A DNA stretch of 64,000 bases from assembly GCF_039545795.1 (NCBI RefSeq), contig NZ_CP154260.1:3229001-3293000 (forward strand). Direction: 5' to 3'. Positions 15,848-24,929 of this stretch are shown here, in pieces. The translations under genes and the position numbers were made by a program. The notes under the pieces were generated by a model. The model saw only the letters and a program-made list of their open reading frames with translations. It was not told where the DNA came from and did not search any database. The DNA is from Chitinophaga niabensis. GTDB lineage: Bacteria > Bacteroidota > Bacteroidia > Chitinophagales > Chitinophagaceae. Position 1 is the stretch's first letter, and each line of letters begins with the position of its first letter.

Positions 15848-16974
15848 CGAAACTCCGGCACAAAAAAATTGTGATCATAGGTCCGGCCCATCCCTTACGG
15901 GGCGGGCTGGCTGCTTTTAATGAACGCCTCGCCCGTCAGCTGATAGCTCAGGGTAATGAAGTGAGCATTCACACTTTTTCCTTTCAATACCCGGGTTTTA
16001 TGTTCCCCGGCAAAACGCAGTATGCAGATGGCCCTGCACCGGAAGGGCTGCAGATTGAGCGTACTGTTCATTCCATGAACCCCTTCAACTGGCTAAAGAC
16101 AGGCAGCAGGATCCGGAAAGAAAAGCCGGATATTGTGATCGTCGCTTACTGGCTGCCCCTGATGGGCCCGGCATTGGGTACCATTGCCAGTATCATCCGT
16201 AAGAATAAACACTCCCGGATCATTGGCCTGGTACACAACCTCATACCGCATGAAAAACGGCCGGGGGACAAGCCCTTCACCCGTTATTTCGTGAATCAAT
16301 GCCATGCGTTTATTACCCTCAGTAAGGAAGTGCTGGCAGATATCAAACAAATGACCAATAAACCGGTGGTATACTCTCCGCATCCGGTATACGACAGCTT
16401 TGGTGATCCCGTTCCGGCGACCGTTGCAAAACAACACCTGGGCTGGGATGCCAATAAAAGATACCTGCTGTTCTTTGGTTTCATCCGTGCTTACAAAGGG
16501 CTGGACCTTCTGCTGGAAGCCTTTGCAGACCGGCGGATCCAGGCTATTGAGAACCTGGAACTGGTTGTGGCGGGAGAATTCTATGAGGACCGTAAAAAGT
16601 ACGATCCCCTGATCACAGAACAGGTGAAAATATTCTCGGATTTCATTCCAAATGAGGAGGTGAAATACTACTTCTCAGCGGCTGACCTGGTTGTACAGCC
16701 TTATAAAACAGCTACCCAGAGCGGCATTTCACAGATGGCCTATCATTTTGAGAAACCCATGCTCGTAACAGCTGTAGGCGGATTACCGGAAATTGTGCCG
16801 GATGGAAAAGCGGGATATGTGGTAGCACCAGACTCAAAATCTGTTGCGGATGGCATCCTGCGCTTCCTTGCGCAACCTGCGGATGTTTTCAGTAGTTTTA
16901 TCAGGGAACAGAAGGAATTATATTCCTGGGAACACTTCGCGGATTCGCTCGGATCTTTAACGGACACACAATAA
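15844..16974 (+). CDS. Glycosyltransferase family 4
   Basis: A 376-residue GT-B fold enzyme. The N-terminal Rossmann domain opens with IIGPAHPLRGGLAAFNERLA, which has the glycine-rich acceptor loop. The C-terminal half has the GFIRAYKGLDLLLEAF donor motif and the conserved QSGISQMAYHFEKPMLVT-type segment (with Glu and Pro) that binds the nucleotide sugar. No signal peptide or membrane segment is present. It shares four bases (ATGA) with the preceding DPM1-like gene. The pair probably builds or decorates a lipid-linked surface glycan. Donor and acceptor are unknown. Confidence 0.9.
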   Translation: MTKLRHKKIVIIGPAHPLRGGLAAFNERLARQLIAQGNEVSIHTFSFQYPGFMFPGKTQYADGPAPEGLQIERTVHSMNPFNWLKTGSRIRKEKPDIVIVAYWLPLMGPALGTIASIIRKNKHSRIIGLVHNLIPHEKRPGDKPFTRYFVNQCHAFITLSKEVLADIKQMTNKPVVYSPHPVYDSFGDPVPATVAKQHLGWDANKRYLLFFGFIRAYKGLDLLLEAFADRRIQAIENLELVVAGEFYEDRKKYDPLITEQVKIFSDFIPNEEVKYYFSAADLVVQPYKTATQSGISQMAYHFEKPMLVTAVGGLPEIVPDGKAGYVVAPDSKSVADGILRFLAQPADVFSSFIREQKELYSWEHFADSLGSLTDTQ

Positions 16975-17002
16975 TCTGCGGAATTTAATGTTATACCTTA
17001 CT

Positions 17003-17992
17003 ATGAAACGTCTTTTTATCATACTGCTTAGTTTCTCCTCCTTTTCCGCTGTGGCTCAACGGCTGTCTCCGGCAGACAGGGCTAAGCTGGATAAGCTGCA
17101 GGATTCCCTGCGTGCTATCAGTTATGATGTGATCAACGGAAAAGAACAAAGTATACGCGAAGATCGTAACGATTACTTCATTCCCCAGCTGGTCAATGCC
17201 CTCAAAACCAAATACTCCTACTACTACCCTTTCGATTCCCTGAAAACAGTAGCCAAAGTATATCCGCAGGATAGCACCTTCCGCATCTTTACCTGGCCGC
17301 TTGAAAATGATAACAGCACTTTCCGGCATTTCGGGGTGATACAGATGAATACGAAAGATGGTTCGGTGAAGCTCTTCCCGCTGTTCGATAATTCTGATTT
17401 CTCGAAGAACATAGATACCATCACCAACAACAGGGGATGGATCGGTTGCCTGTATTATGCCATGATACAAAAGCGCTATTTCAATGCGGAGTATTATACG
17501 CTCTTTGGCTGGGACGCTAATTCCCAGACCAGCCAGAAGAAAGTGATTGAAATGCTGACGTTTAAGAATGGTGAACCTGTATTTGGCGGGCCTTTCTTCA
17601 GCTTTGCAGAAGATACTGTACCCAAACCGGTACGCAACCGTTTCTTCATTGAATATAAAAGAGAAGCAGTTGCTGCGATGAACTTTGACAAGGAAATGGA
17701 TATGATCATCTTTGATCACCTCATCTCCGAAACCAATGAACCGCTGAAGAAATACACTTACATTCCCGATCTCGATTATGAGGGTTTTAAATGGCAGGCA
17801 GGCAGATGGGTGCATGTGGAGAAGGTGTTCCACGATGCATTACAGCTGGGAAAATATCCTATTGGCCAGCCTGCGGATAAGAAAAAAACGGATTATGTAA
17901 AACCGAAGATGGATTTTGAGATCCAGGAGGAAGAAGCTGCAAAGGCAGCAGCAGAAGCGGCTAAGAAAGGGAAGAAAAAGAAGAAGGATTAA
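17003..17992 (+). CDS. Secreted protein of unknown function with Lys-rich tail (329 aa)
   Basis: The ATG at 17003 gives a clear signal peptide (MKRLFIILLSFSSFSAVAQ). The mature protein is a mixed alpha/beta domain of about 270 residues with many aromatic residues, resembling hypothetical exported proteins of Bacteroidota. The last 30 residues are Ala/Lys-rich and end in KKGKKKKKD. It follows the glycosyltransferase by 28 bp and is likely the last gene of that transcript. An earlier ATG at 16988 would spoil the signal peptide. No function assigned. The 3' end of the gene is duplicated just downstream. Confidence 0.75.
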   Translation: MKRLFIILLSFSSFSAVAQRLSPADRAKLDKLQDSLRAISYDVINGKEQSIREDRNDYFIPQLVNALKTKYSYYYPFDSLKTVAKVYPQDSTFRIFTWPLENDNSTFRHFGVIQMNTKDGSVKLFPLFDNSDFSKNIDTITNNRGWIGCLYYAMIQKRYFNAEYYTLFGWDANSQTSQKKVIEMLTFKNGEPVFGGPFFSFAEDTVPKPVRNRFFIEYKREAVAAMNFDKEMDMIIFDHLISETNEPLKKYTYIPDLDYEGFKWQAGRWVHVEKVFHDALQLGKYPIGQPADKKKTDYVKPKMDFEIQEEEAAKAAAEAAKKGKKKKKD

Positions 17993-18096
17993 CAGGCACT
18001 TCAATCATAAAAAAACCACTTCCAGCAACTGTCTGTTCGAAGGATTAACAGGCCTTCAACCTAAAAAAGAAACTCTTTCCGGCAACTGTTTGTTCG
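17983..18096 (+). repeat. Two tandem copies of the gene 3' end plus trailer
   Basis: A 57-58 base unit starting at GAAGGATTAACAGGC, which spans the last codons and the stop of the preceding gene, occurs at 17983-18039 and again at 18039-18096 with scattered changes (for example CTTCAATC versus CTTCAACC and AACTGTCTGTTCG versus AACTGTTTGTTCG). It is a decayed tandem duplication. The rest of the gap to 18191 shows nothing else. Confidence 0.7.
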
Positions 18097-18191
18097 CTGC
18101 AAGCTTTCAGCACTATATGACAGCACGTAATCAATTCTTTTGAACCCGGCTTCAGTTCATTATTCGGCCACCGTTGCGTCGCACTCTTCAA

Positions 18192-18518
18192 CTATTTCTT
18201 CTTTTTCCTGCCTTGTTCCTTTTCCAGGAAATCCTCTAATGCATCCAGTTTCTTTGTCCAGAAAACACGGTATTTTTCCGCCCATTCAGATACCTGTTTC
18301 AACTGCTGCAACTCTGCGTGGCAGAAACGCTCCCGGCCTTGTTGTTTAATGGTAACCAGGCCACATTCCGTCAGGATCCTGATGTGTTTGGATATAGCAG
18401 GCCTGCTGATATCAAAGTTCTCCGCTACTGCATTAAGGTTCAGGGATTGGTTAGCCAGCAGGCTGATGATCTCTCTGCGGGTTGGGTCTGCTATCGCCTG
18501 GAATACATCTCTTCTCAT
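18192..18518 (-). CDS. ArsR-family winged-helix regulator (108 aa)
   Basis: A compact winged helix: IADPTRREIISLL at residues 8-20, the recognition segment FDISRPAISKHIRILTECGLV (about 39-59), a wing with REGRERF-like basic residues, and a KKKK tail. No Cys or His cluster for metal binding is visible, so it belongs to the non-metal ArsR group often paired with AHSA1/SRPBCC proteins; no such partner lies next to it. It is separated from parC by a terminator at 18546-18575 and probably has its own promoter in that gap. Confidence 0.88.
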   Translation of the reverse strand: MRRDVFQAIADPTRREIISLLANQSLNLNAVAENFDISRPAISKHIRILTECGLVTIKQQGRERFCHAELQQLKQVSEWAEKYRVFWTKKLDALEDFLEKEQGRKKKK

Positions 18519-18545
18519 CTTGAAACCGTTTGGTTACAAAAGTAC

Positions 18546-18575
18546 AAAAAAATACCGGACCTGAAGCCCGGTATT
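18546..18575 (-). terminator. Terminator of the parE-parC operon
   Basis: On the minus strand AATACCGG pairs with CCGGTATT around a nine-base loop, followed by a run of T. It begins 20 bases after the parC stop. Confidence 0.75.
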
Positions 18576-18594
18576 GTATGATGCGTTGTATGTT

Positions 18595-21132
18595 TTAGAA
18601 CAATTCGCCCTGCACATTGCCTTCCTCTTCAGGTGGTGCCTCTTCCTCTTCTTCCGTCAGTAATTCCACGTCTATGAAGTCGTCACCGGCCACCTTGGTC
18701 CCTACAGCTTTCCAGCCGGTTACCTCAATGGTTTCATGGAGGGATATTTCTTCCTCTTCCGGATCGCGTTTCTTACCGGTCCTTAACAGTACGATAGGTT
18801 CTGCCTGTGTGGTCACCAGTTCAAGGTGATTATTCGCGCCTTCTTTGATAAAGAGGAACTTGTTGTTCAATGTCTGTGTTTCGATCACGAAACGTTTGGC
18901 ATTGTACTGTTTCTTATCTCCATCAAAATAAATGGCCGTAACAACCTTCTCCGGATTGAACTTTTCTATATACACCGCATCGTTGGATTCGTAGCGGTTG
19001 GTGATCTCATAGTTAGTCAGCTCGTATGTACCGTTCTTGTAGAATACCAGGATCTTATCATCTCCTTCAAAGCTACCCACATATAAACCACGTTGTTCGG
19101 TATTCAGCCTGCCCACTGCATCATCATACCAGATCTTGATACCGGATAAAGTGGAAACACCTTTCTCTTTGAACTTCACACTCTTGATCGGGTATTTGGT
19201 GACCACATTCCCCATGGAACTACGGCCTTTGATCGGAATAGTTTCAAAGTAGAAATCAAATTCTTTCTTCTTGGCAGCGCAATTGGGGCTGAGGCGTACG
19301 GTCACTACTTCCGCTTCTCCATTAGGGTTGGCAGTGAAATAATGCACTTTGGAATTCTTCTCTCCTTTCGTGAGATCGTATTCCTTATCACGCGTGATCC
19401 CTGTTACATTAAAACGTTTGGCAAGACTGTACCCGGTTTTATTGTCAACATAGATCATGTTATAGGTCATGCGCTCATCGCCTTTGCGGAATACATCTAT
19501 ATGAATGATATCCTTACCCACAAAGGTTTTATCTGCCACTTTGGTTACCAGCATCTTACCATCCCTGCGGAACACGATGATATTATCCAGGTCAGAACAA
19601 TCTGCTACAAATTCATCTTTCTTTAAGGAAGTTCCGATAAAGCCATCGGCGCGGTTCACATAGATCTTGGTATTGGCAATTGCTACCTGCTGCACCTGGA
19701 TGGTGTCAAACACCTTGATCTCTGTTTTGCGTTCGCGGCCTTTGCCATATTTCTTCTGCAGACCTTCATAATATTGCACTGCAAAGTCTGTAAGGTTAGC
19801 AAGGTTATGCTTTACCTCTTTGATCTCAGCTTCAATGTTTTTGATCTGCTCCGTAAGTTCATTGATATCCAGGCGGTAGATCCTGCGTACCGGCTTTTCC
19901 GTTAATTTGAGGATATCTTCTCTTTCTATCGCACGCTTCAGGTTCTTTTTATAGGGAGTGAAACCTTTGTCTATTGCTACCAGAACGGCTTCCCAGTCCT
20001 TGTGCTTTTGTTCCAGTTCCTTATAGATGCCTTTCTCGAAGAAGATCTTTTCAAGCGAGGTGTAATGCCACTTCTCTTCCAGTTCCGCCAGTTTTATCTC
20101 CAGTTCGCGCTTCAGCAGTTCTTTGGTATAATCGGTGGCGTACTTCAGCAGCTCGGTAACGGTGATAAAGCGGGGCTTTTCATCAATGATCACACAGGCA
20201 TTCGGGGAAATGGACACTTCACAGTCCGTGAATGCGTACAATGCATCGATGGTGATATCCGGCGAAATACCAGGTGCCAGCTGCACTTCTATCTCTACTT
20301 CCTTTGCGGTATTATCTATTACCTTTTTGATCTTGATCTTACCATTGTCGTTGGCCTTTACGATGGATTCCATCAGAGCTGTGGTGGTAACACCATAAGG
20401 TACATCTTTGATGAGCAGGGTCTTTTTGTCCTTCTCTTCAATATGTGCCCTTACGCGCACCTTACCGCCTCTTTTGCCATCATTGTAGCTGGCTACATCC
20501 ACCATACCGCCGGTGAGGAAGTCCGGGTAGAGTTCAAACTTTCTGCCTCTGAGGTATTTAATGGAAGCTTCGATCAGCTCTGAAAAGTTATGTGGTAATA
20601 TCTTGGTGCTCAAACCTACGGCAATACCTTCCGCGCCTTGTGCCAGCAGCAGCGGGAATTTCATAGGCAGGTGGAGCGGTTCGTTCTTTCTGCCATCGTA
20701 GCTCAGCTGCCAGGTAGTGGTTTTGGGGTTGAAGGCTACATCCAGTGCAAATTTGGAGAGTCGTGCCTCAATATAACGCGCTGCAGCTGCATCATCTCCT
20801 GTGCGGATATCTCCCCAGTTACCCTGGGTTTCTATCAGCAGTTCTTTCTGCCCCAGGTTCACCATGGCATCTGTAATGGAAGCATCACCATGCGGGTGAT
20901 ACTGCATCGTTTGCCCGATCACGTTAGCCACCTTGTTAAAACGGCCATCATCCATTTCCTTCATGGCATGCATGATGCGGCGCTGAACAGGTTTAAAACC
21001 ATCCTCTACCCCCGGCACTGCACGCTCCAGGATAACATAGGATGCGTAGTCCAGGAACCAGCCTTTATACTTGTCATCTACGTGCTCTCTGCCATGCAGC
21101 GATTCTTCCGGTGATTCGATTGTATTACTCAT
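18595..21132 (-). CDS. parC: DNA topoisomerase IV subunit A
   Basis: An 845-residue type IIA topoisomerase A subunit. The winged-helix/tower region carries the catalytic tyrosine Y120 in AAARYIEARLS, preceded by the QYHPHGDASITDAM quinolone-determining segment in which the usual Ser is Ala84 and the acidic residue is D88. A coiled-coil C-gate arm (about 370-460) and a beta-pinwheel C-terminal domain follow, ending in a Glu-rich tail. It introduces double-strand passage to unlink chromosomes together with ParE. ParC rather than GyrA is chosen because parE is in the same operon. Two small genes lie between parE and parC. The upstream start is 25 bp after the cupin stop. Confidence 0.93.
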   Translation of the reverse strand: MSNTIESPEESLHGREHVDDKYKGWFLDYASYVILERAVPGVEDGFKPVQRRIMHAMKEMDDGRFNKVANVIGQTMQYHPHGDASITDAMVNLGQKELLIETQGNWGDIRTGDDAAAARYIEARLSKFALDVAFNPKTTTWQLSYDGRKNEPLHLPMKFPLLLAQGAEGIAVGLSTKILPHNFSELIEASIKYLRGRKFELYPDFLTGGMVDVASYNDGKRGGKVRVRAHIEEKDKKTLLIKDVPYGVTTTALMESIVKANDNGKIKIKKVIDNTAKEVEIEVQLAPGISPDITIDALYAFTDCEVSISPNACVIIDEKPRFITVTELLKYATDYTKELLKRELEIKLAELEEKWHYTSLEKIFFEKGIYKELEQKHKDWEAVLVAIDKGFTPYKKNLKRAIEREDILKLTEKPVRRIYRLDINELTEQIKNIEAEIKEVKHNLANLTDFAVQYYEGLQKKYGKGRERKTEIKVFDTIQVQQVAIANTKIYVNRADGFIGTSLKKDEFVADCSDLDNIIVFRRDGKMLVTKVADKTFVGKDIIHIDVFRKGDERMTYNMIYVDNKTGYSLAKRFNVTGITRDKEYDLTKGEKNSKVHYFTANPNGEAEVVTVRLSPNCAAKKKEFDFYFETIPIKGRSSMGNVVTKYPIKSVKFKEKGVSTLSGIKIWYDDAVGRLNTEQRGLYVGSFEGDDKILVFYKNGTYELTNYEITNRYESNDAVYIEKFNPEKVVTAIYFDGDKKQYNAKRFVIETQTLNNKFLFIKEGANNHLELVTTQAEPIVLLRTGKKRDPEEEEISLHETIEVTGWKAVGTKVAGDDFIDVELLTEEEEEAPPEEEGNVQGELF

Positions 21133-21157
21133 ATGATCCTTTAAAAACTTTCTTTAA

Positions 21158-21571
21158 TTATAATGATGCGGTCCTTCTGCCGGCCAGGAAATCATTTCTC
21201 CAGATCCTCACGGAATCCTGTTTCACATCATCCAGCGTATTCAGTTCTATGAAAGAACAATCCGTCAGCGCTTCCAGTTCATGCCATATATGTATGGCTA
21301 TTTCTACTCTTGCCGGCGCTTCTATGATCTCCGTCCGCAATTCACTTTCTGTTATGGGGCACCAGTGCAAAGCAGCTTTTCCGCTGAGCAGGTACATGAT
21401 CTCTGGATTCTTGTAATCACTGTTCCCTTCGTGATAATGCTGTCCGCTGCTGGAACCGGCGTTGCGGTAACAGAGGATGAAAGTGCCGGTGCGGAATGTT
21501 TCCCATTCATAGCCCTGGCCTCTGTCGTCTGAGCCTATCAGGTTTAAGGGAGTAATATCGATCTGTGCCAT
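21158..21571 (-). CDS. Cupin-fold protein (137 aa) within the parE-parC operon
   Basis: A single-domain protein with a cupin pattern: GQHYHEGNSDYKNPEIMYLLSG supplies the HxH(x)nE metal-ligand motif 1, and the AIHIWHELEAL segment supplies a motif-2 His. Its closest look is to the small dTDP-sugar-isomerase/WxcM-like or general metal-binding cupins, but I cannot name a substrate. It is tightly packed, 5 bp after DUF1835 and 25 bp before parC, so it is co-transcribed with topoisomerase IV genes. A functional link with DNA topology is not evident from sequence. Confidence 0.7.
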   Translation of the reverse strand: MAQIDITPLNLIGSDDRGQGYEWETFRTGTFILCYRNAGSSSGQHYHEGNSDYKNPEIMYLLSGKAALHWCPITESELRTEIIEAPARVEIAIHIWHELEALTDCSFIELNTLDDVKQDSVRIWRNDFLAGRRTASL

Positions 21572-21576
21572 AGGTT

Positions 21577-22428
21577 TTATGCGTTTTCAACGGGAGCCGA
21601 TGTTGCTTCAGCACCACCGCCCGGTAATTTTACTTCAAAGTCACGCATCGTTTTCAATTCACCCTTACTTTCTATCTTTCCTTCTTTGATCAATTCTTTG
21701 ATGCGCCAGGAAAGGAACTGGTCCATCACGGGATATTTAAACTTACCGGTTACCTGTACAATCACTTTGTTGGCTTTCTGGAAGTCTTTAGAAGTGGCCT
21801 GCAGTAAGTCTTTATCAAAAAAGCTGGCAGGTTCTCCCCTCAGTTTCTTTCCTCCTTCCAGCAAACGGATGCCGGCATTCTCATTCATCAGGCGATGCCA
21901 TTCATCTCCATCCAGTTCAAATTCCGCCAGCGATACTTCGCGGGCCAGCTTTTTGGCTTTGATGAATTCCTTTGGCAGTATCTGGCTGAGATGAGTAGGA
22001 TAAAACACCCCGTTTTTCTCATTCAGGAAAGGAAGGTTGTTCAGGTATACCAGGTGGATACGTCCGGAGAAGCGATCCAGTTGGCTGATCAGCCAGAAAT
22101 AACCGGACACATCGCAGGCGTTCTGCCCGGCCCAGATCCAAACCTCCAGTTCCTCTTCTTCTCTCAGTCTGCCCTTCAGTGATCTTACCGGATCTTCCGG
22201 TGGCACTACTTCTTCTCCTTCTGCCGGTACAACTGCCGGTATTTCCAGCATATTGTTCCACCACTCCCTGCGGGCTGTTCTGCCCTCCGGCGTGTCCAGG
22301 ATAAATAAAGGGCCTACCGCGAGGTCGTCTTCAAAACACAGTATTTCACCCGCTAACTGCGGATCCAGATCAAAAGCGGCTTTGAGGTTAGCTTCAGATG
22401 ATTGCCCAAATACAATATGTAGTATCAT
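21577..22428 (-). CDS. DUF1835 domain protein (283 aa) within the parE-parC operon
   Basis: The N-terminus MILHIVFGQSSEANLKAAF followed by ILCFEDDLAVGPL is characteristic of DUF1835. An acidic region with WWNNMLE follows, then an alpha/beta segment (WIWAGQNACDVSGYFWLISQL) and a C-terminal DUF3658-like half. It is cytoplasmic, with no signal peptide. The family is of unknown function. It begins 11 bp after the parE stop and ends 5 bp before the cupin gene, so it is in the topoisomerase IV transcript. Confidence 0.85.
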   Translation of the reverse strand: MILHIVFGQSSEANLKAAFDLDPQLAGEILCFEDDLAVGPLFILDTPEGRTARREWWNNMLEIPAVVPAEGEEVVPPEDPVRSLKGRLREEEELEVWIWAGQNACDVSGYFWLISQLDRFSGRIHLVYLNNLPFLNEKNGVFYPTHLSQILPKEFIKAKKLAREVSLAEFELDGDEWHRLMNENAGIRLLEGGKKLRGEPASFFDKDLLQATSKDFQKANKVIVQVTGKFKYPVMDQFLSWRIKELIKEGKIESKGELKTMRDFEVKLPGGGAEATSAPVENA

Positions 22429-22439
22429 ACTTTAAATTC

Positions 22440-24335
22440 TTAACTCACCGGCACTGCATCTGCCAGGTCTTTTTCACTTCTAAGGTTACCAATAATAAAA
22501 TCCTGGCGGTGTTGTGTATTCTTACCCATGTAATACTCCAACATCTTGGCTACAGGCATATCTTTCGCCGGAATGATCGGCTCTTTGCGCATGTCTTCAC
22601 CAATGAATTGGCCGAATTCATCCGGAGATATTTCTCCCAATCCTTTGAACCGGGTGATCTCTGGTTTGCCGCCGAGTTTCTTCACCGCCTTCAGCTTTTC
22701 GTCTTCACTATAACAATAGATCGTTTCCTGTTTATTACGCACCCTGAAAAGTGGTGTTTCCAGGATGTAGATATGCCCGTTCTTCACCAGGTCCGGGAAA
22801 AACTGCAGGAAGAAGGTGAGCATTAGCAGGCGGATGTGCATACCATCCACATCGGCATCGGTAGCGATCACAATGTTATTATAGCGTAATCCTTCCAGTC
22901 CTTCTTCAATATTCAGTGCGTGCTGCAGAAGGTTGAATTCCTCATTCTCGTACACGATCTTTTTAGTAAGGCCGTAACAGTTGAGGGGTTTACCTCTTAA
23001 ACTGAACACCGCCTGTGTTTCCACATTACGGGATTTGGTGATGGAACCGCTCGCAGAATCTCCCTCTGTGATGAACAGGGTGGTATCCTGCTGGCGGGTG
23101 ATCATGTCCTCCTTCCCTTTCCCAGTGTATTCCTCATTCATATGAATGCGGCAATCGCGCAGTTTCTTATTGTGCAGGTTGGCTTTCTTCGCCCTGTCGT
23201 TTGCCAGTTTTTTGATACCGGCCAGTTCCTTTCTTTCTCTTTCACTTTGTTCTATCCGCTTCTTCATGGCATCTGCCACGGAAGGGTTCTTATGCAGGTA
23301 ATCGTCCAGTTGTTTGGTTAAGAATTCCAGCACAAAGTTCTTCATGGACTGCCCGCCTTCTGCTACGGCGATTGATCCCAGTTTGGTCTTGGTCTGGCTT
23401 TCAAATACCGGTTCCTGTACCCTTACTGAAATAGCGGCGCAGATGGAGCCGCGGATATCTGTGGCATCGTAATCTTTCTTGAAGAAATCACGCACGGTTT
23501 TCACGAATGCTTCGCGGAAAGCGGCCAGGTGCGTACCGCCCTGGGTGGTATGCTGCCCGTTCACGAAGGAATAGTATTCTTCGCCGTAGGAGTTCTCGTG
23601 GGTGATGGCCACCTCTATATCTTCTCCTTTCAGGTGAATGATAGGGTAACGCAGGTCCTCCGCGGTGGTTTTCCTTTGCAGGAGGTCCAGCAGGCCGTTT
23701 TTGGAAATATATTTCTGGCCATTGAAATTGATGGTCAGCCCGGCATTCAGGAAACAATAGTTCCAGATCTGGTTCTCCAGGAAGTCCGGTATATATTGAT
23801 AGTTCTTAAATACGGTATCGTCAGGTGAAAAAGTGACCAGGGTACCATTGGTTTCGGAAGTACTGGTTTCTTTATGGTCTTTCAGCAATACGCCTCTTTC
23901 AAATTCTGCTGCTTTGGCTTTCCCTTCCCTGAAGGAGGTTACTTTAAAATAACTGGAGAGGGCGTTCACCGCTTTGGTACCCACCCCATTCAATCCTACA
24001 GATTTCTGGAAGGCTTTACTGTCGTATTTAGCACCGGTATTGATCTTACTCACTACATCCACCACTTTGCCCAGGGGAATACCCCGGCCATAGTCCCTTA
24101 CTGTTACGCTGTGTTCAGATACTTTGATATCCACCTGTTTACCAAAGCCCATCATATGTTCATCGATACAGTTATCCACCACCTCTTTGATCAGGATGTA
24201 GATCCCATCGTCCATGCTGCTGCCATCTCCCAGTTTACCGATGTACATACCCGGGCGGAGACGGATATGTTCCCGCCAGTCCAGCGAGCGGATGGAGTCT
24301 TCCGTATAGGCATGTAACTTATTATCTTCTGCCAT
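22440..24335 (-). CDS. parE: DNA topoisomerase IV subunit B
   Basis: A 631-residue GHKL ATPase/TOPRIM protein. The ATP site is visible as VVDNCIDEH (catalytic Glu region), DYGRGIP and [14 protein letters not shown]. The transducer domain follows, then the TOPRIM motifs TEGDSASGS (E424) and [10 protein letters not shown], and the C-terminal GRFKGLGE-type segment ([13 protein letters not shown]). The length is that of ParE rather than the longer GyrB. It powers strand passage by the ParC2ParE2 tetramer. It is the first gene of the parE-DUF1835-cupin-parC operon and has a good promoter 90-120 bp upstream. Confidence 0.95.
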   Translation of the reverse strand: MAEDNKLHAYTEDSIRSLDWREHIRLRPGMYIGKLGDGSSMDDGIYILIKEVVDNCIDEHMMGFGKQVDIKVSEHSVTVRDYGRGIPLGKVVDVVSKINTGAKYDSKAFQKSVGLNGVGTKAVNALSSYFKVTSFREGKAKAAEFERGVLLKDHKETSTSETNGTLVTFSPDDTVFKNYQYIPDFLENQIWNYCFLNAGLTINFNGQKYISKNGLLDLLQRKTTAEDLRYPIIHLKGEDIEVAITHENSYGEEYYSFVNGQHTTQGGTHLAAFREAFVKTVRDFFKKDYDATDIRGSICAAISVRVQEPVFESQTKTKLGSIAVAEGGQSMKNFVLEFLTKQLDDYLHKNPSVADAMKKRIEQSERERKELAGIKKLANDRAKKANLHNKKLRDCRIHMNEEYTGKGKEDMITRQQDTTLFITEGDSASGSITKSRNVETQAVFSLRGKPLNCYGLTKKIVYENEEFNLLQHALNIEEGLEGLRYNNIVIATDADVDGMHIRLLMLTFFLQFFPDLVKNGHIYILETPLFRVRNKQETIYCYSEDEKLKAVKKLGGKPEITRFKGLGEISPDEFGQFIGEDMRKEPIIPAKDMPVAKMLEYYMGKNTQHRQDFIIGNLRSEKDLADAVPVS

Positions 24336-24704
24336 AGTCTTTCTATTAATCGCTTGATGTTGAAACCGTTGGGAGGGGATCGCCCCGGCCCATTACTAAT
24401 TCTTTTAGCAAAACCCGGTCGTTGGCAAAAATAAAGGATTAGAACAATATCCCAAGTAGATTTTATACACTATACCTATATTATTGTAAATGAAACCCTT
24501 GAACATGCAGATTCACAATTCCCCGCGCCCATGGGCAAATAAATAGCACTTTCGTGATATAACATGTTACAAATATTTGCATATTTTATTAATTACATAC
24601 CCCAGGTACTAAATATCAGAAAATTCCATTCGTTTATTATTTTATATGATTAAATTCTCTATATTTACACCCAGCCTATTTGAGAACAGAAAAACCTTAT
24701 AACT
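24336..24704. other. Divergent intergenic region (369 bp)
   Basis: The left part is the parE leader and promoter. The right part is very AT-rich and precedes two tiny plus-strand genes; TATATTTA at 24660-24667 is a near-match -7 box 37 bases before the first of them. I see no other gene or RNA here. Confidence 0.5.
24426..24455 (-). promoter_or_regulatory. Promoter of the parE-parC operon
   Basis: On the minus strand TTG (24455-24453), 19 bases, then TATTTTTG (24433-24426), a full match to TTG-N19-TAnnTTTG. The predicted start near 24420 gives a leader of about 85 bases before the parE ATG. Confidence 0.6.
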
Positions 24705-24860
24705 ATGAAAACATTTTTCTTTGCAGTAGTATTATCTGTTTTGGTGATCGCACTAATTGTAACTGTATTGATAAAGCAAGAGCAGCAAAGCATGTATCGT
24801 TTAAAAGATGTGTGTATCAGGCTGATGCAAAAATTCGACTCCTGGCAAATGATGCGCTGA
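24705..24860 (+). CDS. Small single-pass membrane peptide (51 aa)
   Basis: The frame encodes 51 residues: MKT, a strongly hydrophobic helix (about residues 4-23), then a basic, amphipathic tail (KQEQQSMYRLKDVCIRLMQKF) that is most likely cytoplasmic. No homologue is recognised. A second peptide gene of similar design follows 69 bp later, and a strong terminator closes the pair, which supports real transcription. Coding status is inferred only from the hydrophobic pattern, the ATG after an AT-rich leader and this context. Confidence 0.5.
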   Translation: MKTFFFAVVLSVLVIALIVTVLIKQEQQSMYRLKDVCIRLMQKFDSWQMMR

Positions 24861-24929
24861 GGGTAATTTCCCACATTTATTATTGAATCTTTTACTTATT
24901 GGATCATTGATCTATAAATCCCTATACCT

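Noticed and set aside
17983..18096. Considered as a short CRISPR-like array
   Set aside because: Only two contiguous imperfect copies, no spacers and no cas genes in the window.
18595..24335. Considered gyrA/gyrB instead of parC/parE
   Set aside because: The B subunit is only 631 residues, the two genes share an operon and the A subunit shows the GDASI pattern of Bacteroidota ParC.
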